Part shown: positions 6,650-10,252 of the stretch, in pieces
Numbering within the stretch: position 1 is the first letter of the stretch
Layout of the letters: each line of letters opens with the position of its first letter
NCBI GenBank assembly: GCA_937925635.1
Contig: CALALX010000008.1
Coordinates: forward strand, 1 to 10,252
Source: an uncultured Caulobacter sp.
GTDB lineage: Bacteria > Pseudomonadota > Alphaproteobacteria > Caulobacterales > Caulobacteraceae
DNA: 10,252 nt
Reading direction: 5' to 3'
Translations under genes and position numbers: made by a program
Notes under the pieces: generated by a model
Databases searched by the model: none
Told to the model about the DNA's origin: nothing
What the model saw: the letters and a program-made list of their open reading frames with translations, nothing else

Positions 6650-6815
6650 GCGCACGTTCGCGCAAGGCTAGAGAGCGGCCCGCGCGCGAGCAATAGATAT
6701 GGCGTGTTCGTGGTGTCGCATCCACAAGATGTTGCGGGGCGGCGCGCTGGACGCGGACCGCGTCGGCGGCTATGGTCCGCCCGCTTCCATTGCCTTGAAA
6801 TTACTGGACCAGAGC
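6650..6815. promoter_or_regulatory. Divergent intergenic region (TSCPD gene / NDUFA12 gene)
   Basis: About 180 bp separate the two divergent starts, so promoters for both should lie here. On the minus strand TTGCTC (about 6691-6686) is followed, 15 nt on, by a TCTAGC-like box; this is a weak candidate. On the plus strand no convincing -35/-10 pair is visible. GGACCG...GGTCC around 6755-6780 forms a short inverted repeat. Treat the location as supported by gene layout, not by motifs. Confidence 0.3.
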
Positions 6816-7214
6816 GTGCTCAAAGCGATCTTCACCTGGTGGAACGGCGCCACGATCGGCCAGAAGTTCCACATCGCCCGTCGGGGCGTGTTCGTCGGTC
6901 AGGACGAACTGGGCAACAAGTACTACGAGGCGCGTGACGACAAGGACAGCTACGACAAGGGACGCAAGCGCCGCTGGGTGATCTACAATGGCTACGCCGA
7001 GGCCTCGAAGGTCTCGCCCGACTGGCACGGCTGGCTGCGCTACACCTTCGACGAGCCGCCGACCACCCATCCGCTGCCGCGCCGCGGCTGGGAGAAGGAC
7101 CACCGTCCGAACCTGACCGGCACGGTCCACGCCTGGCGGCCAAAGGGCTCGATCAGCGGCGCCGGCCAGCGCGACAAGGCCACCGGCGACTACGAAGCCT
7201 GGTCCCCGGAATAG
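6816..7214 (+). CDS. NADH:ubiquinone oxidoreductase subunit NDUFA12 (17.2-kDa subunit homologue)
   Basis: 132 aa from GTG 6816. Accessory subunit of respiratory complex I found in alphaproteobacteria and mitochondria, located at the cytoplasmic side of the inner membrane and linked to assembly or stability. The family pattern is clear: KAIFTWWNGATIG near the start, GVFVGQDELGNKYYE, KRRWVIYNGYAEASKVSPDWHGWLRYTFDEPPT, and the tail RPNLTGTVHAWRP...RDKATGDYEAW. An in-frame ATG at 6699 would add 39 residues unlike the family, so the GTG just before the conserved start is preferred; TTG 6795 is a second option. GGA (6806-6808) may serve as a weak ribosome binding site. Its stop lies 10 bp before the DUF2155 gene start, so the two form an operon. 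The product is soluble, with no membrane segment. Confidence 0.92.
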   Translation: MLKAIFTWWNGATIGQKFHIARRGVFVGQDELGNKYYEARDDKDSYDKGRKRRWVIYNGYAEASKVSPDWHGWLRYTFDEPPTTHPLPRRGWEKDHRPNLTGTVHAWRPKGSISGAGQRDKATGDYEAWSPE

Positions 7215-7216
7215 GA
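7213..7216 (+). promoter_or_regulatory. Ribosome binding site of the DUF2155 gene
   Basis: AGGA overlaps the TAG stop of the NDUFA12 gene and lies 8 nt before GTG 7225. This supports the GTG start and suggests coupled translation. Confidence 0.55.
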
Positions 7217-7224
7217 CGGCGCGC

Positions 7225-7833
7225 GTGCGGCTGAGGCTTACCCTGCTGGCCGGGCTGGCGCTCGCGGGCGCCGCGGGCCTCGTTCACGCCCAGCAGCAAC
7301 CGCCGGCGCCGCCGCCGGCCGCCGCGCCCGGACCGGTCGAGACCCCGCCGGAAGCCGAGGAGCCGCCGCCGGTCCAGGCCGCGCCGCCGGCGCCCTCCGC
7401 GCCCGCGCCGATCACCGCCGAAACGCCCACCGAGGAAGCGGTCAAGCCCAAGGCCGCCGTCGAAAAGCCAGCGGAGCCGCTGCGGCGCGTCCGAGGCGGC
7501 GCCGCGATCATCCAGGCCATCGACAAGGTCACCGCCGAGACCCTGAAGTTCGAGGCCCCGATCGGTCAGCCCATCCGCTACAAGACGCTGATCATCACCG
7601 TCCGCGCCTGCGAGACCACGGCGGCGGACGAAGAGCAGCCGGACTCGGCGGCCTATCTGACCATCGACTCTCAGCCCAAGGCGGCGCCGGGCCGTGCGGC
7701 CCCGGCGGCCAAGCAGGTCTTTCGCGGCTGGATGTTCGCGTCCACGCCGGGCGTGAATCCGTTGCAGCATCCGGTCTACGACGCCTGGCTGATCTCCTGC
7801 AGGGCCTCGGGCCCCGCGCCCGCGAAGCGATAG
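7225..7833 (+). CDS. Secreted DUF2155 domain protein with Pro/Ala-rich linker
   Basis: 202 aa, GTG start. A Sec signal peptide ends at VHA (residue 22). Residues 23 to about 80 are a Pro/Ala/Glu-rich linker, likely to span periplasmic space. From about 90 to the end is the DUF2155 domain: AAIIQAIDKVTAETLKFEAPIG, YKTLIITVRACET, AAYLTIDSQP, and FRGWMFASTPGVNPLQHPVYDAWLISC. The two conserved cysteines (in RACE and LISC) could form a disulfide in the periplasm. The family has no known biochemical role that I can name with confidence. Pairing with NDUFA12 recurs in alphaproteobacteria as I recall. The last 58 bp overlap the 3' end of aat on the other strand. Confidence 0.9.
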   Translation: MRLRLTLLAGLALAGAAGLVHAQQQPPAPPPAAAPGPVETPPEAEEPPPVQAAPPAPSAPAPITAETPTEEAVKPKAAVEKPAEPLRRVRGGAAIIQAIDKVTAETLKFEAPIGQPIRYKTLIITVRACETTAADEEQPDSAAYLTIDSQPKAAPGRAAPAAKQVFRGWMFASTPGVNPLQHPVYDAWLISCRASGPAPAKR

Positions 7834-8426
7834 AAGTCGCCCTCGACCGCCAGAGCGTCGTCCAGTCGCCGGCGGTAGGCCTGGCGGCCGATCTCCACCG
7901 CGCCGAACTGAGTCAGGTGCTCGGTCAGGAACTGGGCGTCGAGCAGCCTGTATCCGCCGGCGATGAGACGGCCGACCAGATGCACCAGCGCCACCTTCGA
8001 GGCGTCCCGCGCCCGGCTGAACATGCTCTCGCCGAAGAAGGCGCCGCCGAGGGACACGCCGTACAGACCGCCGACCAGTTCGCCGGCGATGCGGCACTCG
8101 ACGCTGTGGGCCCGGCCGGTGCGGTGCAGGGCCTCGTACATCCGCTGGATGGGGTGGTTGATCCAGGTCTCGCTGCGCTCCGGCGTCGCCGCCGCGCAGG
8201 CCTCGAGCACGCCGTGGAAGTCCTGGTCGATCGTGACGTCGAAACTGTTGGCGCGCACGGTCCGGGCCAGCCGTCGCGAGACGTGGAAGGCGTCGAGCGG
8301 GATAACGCCACGCCGCTGCGGATCGATCAGGAAGACCCGGTCGTCGTCCCGCGCGTCGGCCATCGGAAACACGCCCCTGCGGTAGCAGGCGACCAGTTCC
8401 TCAAGGTCGAACACGTCGTGGGCCAT
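7776..8426 (-). CDS. aat: Leucyl/phenylalanyl-tRNA--protein transferase
   Basis: 216 aa, a normal length for the short alphaproteobacterial form. It transfers Leu or Phe from aminoacyl-tRNA to proteins with N-terminal Arg or Lys, marking them for ClpS/ClpAP in the cytosol. Visible family motifs are YRRGVFPMADA, ETWINHPIQRMYEALHRTG, AHSVECRIAGELVGGLYGVSLGGAFFGESMFSR, DASKVALVHLVGRL, LLDAQFLTEHLTQFGAVEI. ATG 8426 is fixed: an in-frame TAG lies two codons upstream, and the next Met would delete the FPM motif region. No clear Shine-Dalgarno is present. It is co-directional with accB-accC but separated by 180 bp holding a palindromic repeat, so it may or may not share their transcript. The 3' end overlaps the DUF2155 gene by 58 bp tail-to-tail. 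Confidence 0.96.
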   Translation of the reverse strand: MAHDVFDLEELVACYRRGVFPMADARDDDRVFLIDPQRRGVIPLDAFHVSRRLARTVRANSFDVTIDQDFHGVLEACAAATPERSETWINHPIQRMYEALHRTGRAHSVECRIAGELVGGLYGVSLGGAFFGESMFSRARDASKVALVHLVGRLIAGGYRLLDAQFLTEHLTQFGAVEIGRQAYRRRLDDALAVEGDFYRFAGAGPEALQEISQAS

Positions 8427-8459
8427 GGCTAGCTAATAGCAGAAGACGTGTGCTGCTTT

Positions 8460-8598
8460 CCCTCCCCCTTGTGGGGAGGGTGGTCCCGAAGGGACCGGGT
8501 GGGGAACCGAGAGGCCAACCTCGAATGCCAGTGATTGGCGTCCTGCTACCCCACCCTGGTCCGCTGCGCGGACCTGTCCCTCCCCATGAAGGGGAGGG
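8460..8598. repeat. Mirror-image palindromic element (CCCTCCCC family) between accC and aat
   Basis: The left half holds hairpin CCCTCCCC/GGGGAGGG (8460-8467, 8473-8480) and hairpin GGTCCC-gaa-GGGACC (8482-8496), then GGGTGGGG (8497-8504). The right half is the mirror: CCCCACCC (8549-8556), hairpin GGTCCGC-tgc-GCGGACC (8558-8574), and hairpin CCCTCCCC/GGGGAGGG (8578-8585, 8591-8598). GGGTGGGG pairs with CCCCACCC around a 44-nt centre. The right GGTCCGC stem differs from the left GGTCCC stem but remains fully paired. I recall such repeats as common between genes in Caulobacterales and relatives. It starts 8 nt after the accC stop and may end or stabilise the accBC transcript. Confidence 0.75.
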
Positions 8599-8606
8599 AA
8601 GCCGCT

Positions 8607-9950
8607 CTACCCCTGCGCCTTGATCCACTTTTCGAGCCAGTGGATGTTGTAGTCGCCCTTGCGGATGTCGTCCTGCTGCAGCAGGTCCTGGAACAGCGGG
8701 ATGGTCGTGTCGACGCCGCTGACCACCATCTCGCCCAGGCAGCGCTGGGTGCGGGCGATGCATTCGGCGCGGTCGCGGCCGTGGACGATCAGCTTGCCGA
8801 TCAGGCTGTCGTAGTAGGGCGGGATGGCATAGCCGTCGTAGAGCGCGCTATCGAGCCGCACGCCCAGGCCGCCCGGCGCGTGGAATCCGGTGATCGTGCC
8901 AGGCGACGGCGTGAAGGTGCGCGCGTTCTCGGCGTTGATCCGGCATTCGATGGCGTGACCCTCGAACACGACGTCCTTCTGGCTGAACGACAGCGGCAGG
9001 CCGGCGGCGATGCGGATCTGTTCACGCACCAGGTCGATGCCGGTGATGGCCTCGGTGACCGGGTGCTCGACCTGCAGGCGGGTGTTCATCTCGATGAAGA
9101 AGAACTCGCCGTTCTCCCACAGGAACTCGATGGTCCCCACGCCCAGGTAGCCGATGGCGCGGATGGCCTCGACGACGACCTCGCCGATCTTGCTGCGGCC
9201 GATGGAGTCGAGGGCGGGGGAGGGCGCTTCCTCGAGGATCTTCTGGTGACGGCGCTGAAGCGAGCAGTCGCGCTCGCCCAGGTGCACGACATTGCCATGG
9301 CTGTCGGCCACGACCTGCAGCTCGATGTGCCGCGGGGTTTGGAGATAGCGCTCCATGTAGACGGTGTCGTCGCCGAAGGCCGCGCGGGCTTCCGAGCGGG
9401 CCGTGGAGACGGCCTCGTACAGGTCCTCCTGCGTCGCCGCGACCTTCATGCCGCGCCCTCCGCCGCCGGCGGCCGCCTTGATCAGCACCGGGAAGCCGAT
9501 GCGGGCGGCGGCCTCGAAGGCCTCCTCCTCGGTGGTCACGCCGCCGTCGGAGCCGGGCACCACCGGGATGCCGGCGTCCTTGACGGCCTGCTTGGCGGTG
9601 ATCTTGTCGCCCATCATCCGGATGTGTTCGGGCTTGGGGCCGATGAAGGTGAAGCCGTGGGCGTTCACGATCTCGGCGAAACGGGCGTTCTCGCTGAGGA
9701 AGCCGTAGCCGGGGTGGATGGCCTGGGCCCCGGTGATCTCCGCCGCGGCGATGATCGAGGGGATGTTCAGGTAGCTCTTGGCGGCCGGGGCCGGGCCGAT
9801 GCAGACGCTTTCGTCGGCCAGCCGCACCCACATGCCGTTGGCGTCGGCCTCGGAGTGCACGGCCACGGTGGCGATGCCCATCTCCTTGCAGGCGCGGTGC
9901 ACCCGCAGGGCGATCTCGCCGCGATTGGCGATCAGGATTTTGTCGAACAC
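8607..9950 (-). CDS. accC: Acetyl-CoA carboxylase, biotin carboxylase subunit
   Basis: 447 aa, the usual length. It carboxylates biotin on AccB using ATP and bicarbonate, the first step of malonyl-CoA formation for fatty-acid synthesis in the cytosol. The N-terminal domain is FDKILIANRGEIALRV..., with IHPGYGFLSEN near 79-88. The ATP-grasp core has K116 (GDK), the glycine-rich loop AGGGGRGMK (161-169), HIELQVV (208-214), and EMNTRLQVEHPVTE (287-300). The catalytic Glu/Arg are intact. The start is GTG 9950, directly before the conserved FDKILIANRGE. The accB stop is 8 nt upstream, so translation is probably coupled; no separate Shine-Dalgarno is evident. A structured repeat follows its stop at once. 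Confidence 0.98.
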   Translation of the reverse strand: MFDKILIANRGEIALRVHRACKEMGIATVAVHSEADANGMWVRLADESVCIGPAPAAKSYLNIPSIIAAAEITGAQAIHPGYGFLSENARFAEIVNAHGFTFIGPKPEHIRMMGDKITAKQAVKDAGIPVVPGSDGGVTTEEEAFEAAARIGFPVLIKAAAGGGGRGMKVAATQEDLYEAVSTARSEARAAFGDDTVYMERYLQTPRHIELQVVADSHGNVVHLGERDCSLQRRHQKILEEAPSPALDSIGRSKIGEVVVEAIRAIGYLGVGTIEFLWENGEFFFIEMNTRLQVEHPVTEAITGIDLVREQIRIAAGLPLSFSQKDVVFEGHAIECRINAENARTFTPSPGTITGFHAPGGLGVRLDSALYDGYAIPPYYDSLIGKLIVHGRDRAECIARTQRCLGEMVVSGVDTTIPLFQDLLQQDDIRKGDYNIHWLEKWIKAQG

Positions 9951-9958
9951 GGCGGCGC

Positions 9959-10252
9959 CTATTCGATGATGACGAGCGGCTCGCCGAATTCGACGGGCTG
10001 GGCGTCGGAGACCAGGATCTCGACGATCTTGCCGGCGCGCGGCGACGGGATCGGGTTCATCGTCTTCATGGCCTCGACGATCAGCAGGGTCTGACCCTGG
10101 GCGACGGTCTGGCCGACCTTGATGAAGGAATCAGCGCCAGGCTGCGGCTGCAGATAGACGGTGCCGACCATCGGCGACTTGACCTGGTCGCCCTTGGCGG
10201 CGGCCGGCGCGGCCTCGACGGCCGGGGCGGGCGCGGCCGGGGACGGGGCGGG
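9959..10252 (-). CDS. accB: Biotin carboxyl carrier protein of acetyl-CoA carboxylase (3' part; 5' end outside the window)
   Basis: The last 97 codons are visible; the gene continues past the window edge. The visible part starts in a Pro/Ala-rich linker (PAPSPAAPAPAVEAAPAA) and then shows the complete biotinyl domain: KSPMVGTVYL, GQTLLIVEAMKTMN, AGKIVEILV, QPVEFGEPLVIIE. The biotin-accepting lysine is in EAMK, codon 10064-10066. The protein carries carboxybiotin between AccC and the carboxyltransferase. EAMKTMN has Thr where E. coli has Met after the lysine, a change that seems usual in relatives. It is first in the visible accB-accC unit. Confidence 0.96.
   Translation of the reverse strand, partial: PAPSPAAPAPAVEAAPAAAKGDQVKSPMVGTVYLQPQPGADSFIKVGQTVAQGQTLLIVEAMKTMNPIPSPRAGKIVEILVSDAQPVEFGEPLVIIE

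Noticed and set aside
6699..6815. ATG 6699 as start of the NDUFA12 gene.
   Set aside because: It would add 39 residues (MACSWCRIHK...) unlike the family. Conserved sequence begins right at GTG 6816.
8452..8606. Repeated short palindromes as a possible CRISPR array.
   Set aside because: There are no regular spacers; the structure is one mirror-symmetric inverted repeat.

Overview
The window reads as a high-GC chromosomal segment of an alphaproteobacterium, most likely a member of the Caulobacteraceae (Caulobacter/Phenylobacterium-like). Supporting this are the NDUFA12-type accessory subunit of respiratory complex I next to a DUF2155 protein and an accB-accC-aat block, an AspRS with the signature of the non-discriminating type, and a NrdJ-like TSCPD protein. 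The genus is inference from gene content and base composition only.

Layout. Positions 1-225 hold no gene but carry a four-arm palindromic element (49-128) in front of aspS (226-2055, +). aspS converges on a pentapeptide-repeat gene, and the 134-bp gap holds a second type of palindromic element (2080-2183). Three genes then run on the minus strand. In transcription order they are a large NrdJ-like TSCPD protein (6634-3860), a small secreted pentapeptide-repeat protein (3689-3198) and a large secreted pentapeptide-repeat protein with a Pro-rich tail (3104-2190). Between the first two lies a second copy of the four-arm element (3766-3858). On the plus strand, diverging from the TSCPD gene, are the NDUFA12 homologue (6816-7214) and a secreted DUF2155 protein (7225-7833). 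The latter overlaps tail-to-tail with aat (7776-8426, -). Upstream of aat on the same strand are accC (8607-9950) and the 3' end of accB (9959-10252, cut by the window edge), with a third palindromic element (8460-8598) between accC and aat.

Function. Most of this is housekeeping: Asp-tRNA charging, a complex I assembly or stability subunit, the N-degron transferase Aat, and the biotin carboxylase and carrier of acetyl-CoA carboxylase. The unusual parts are three. First, the TSCPD protein looks like a class II ribonucleotide reductase relative without the catalytic barrel. Second, that gene carries a 291-bp in-frame insertion made of an antisense piece of a GntR-family FCD regulator, bounded by 6-bp direct repeats. 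Third, the intergenic regions hold three families of structured palindromic repeats. In the family with two copies, the arms differ in sequence but still pair, which looks like compensatory change.

I found no rRNA, tRNA, CRISPR array, complete insertion sequence or recognisable defence system. All calls rest on reading the sequence; nothing was searched against databases.
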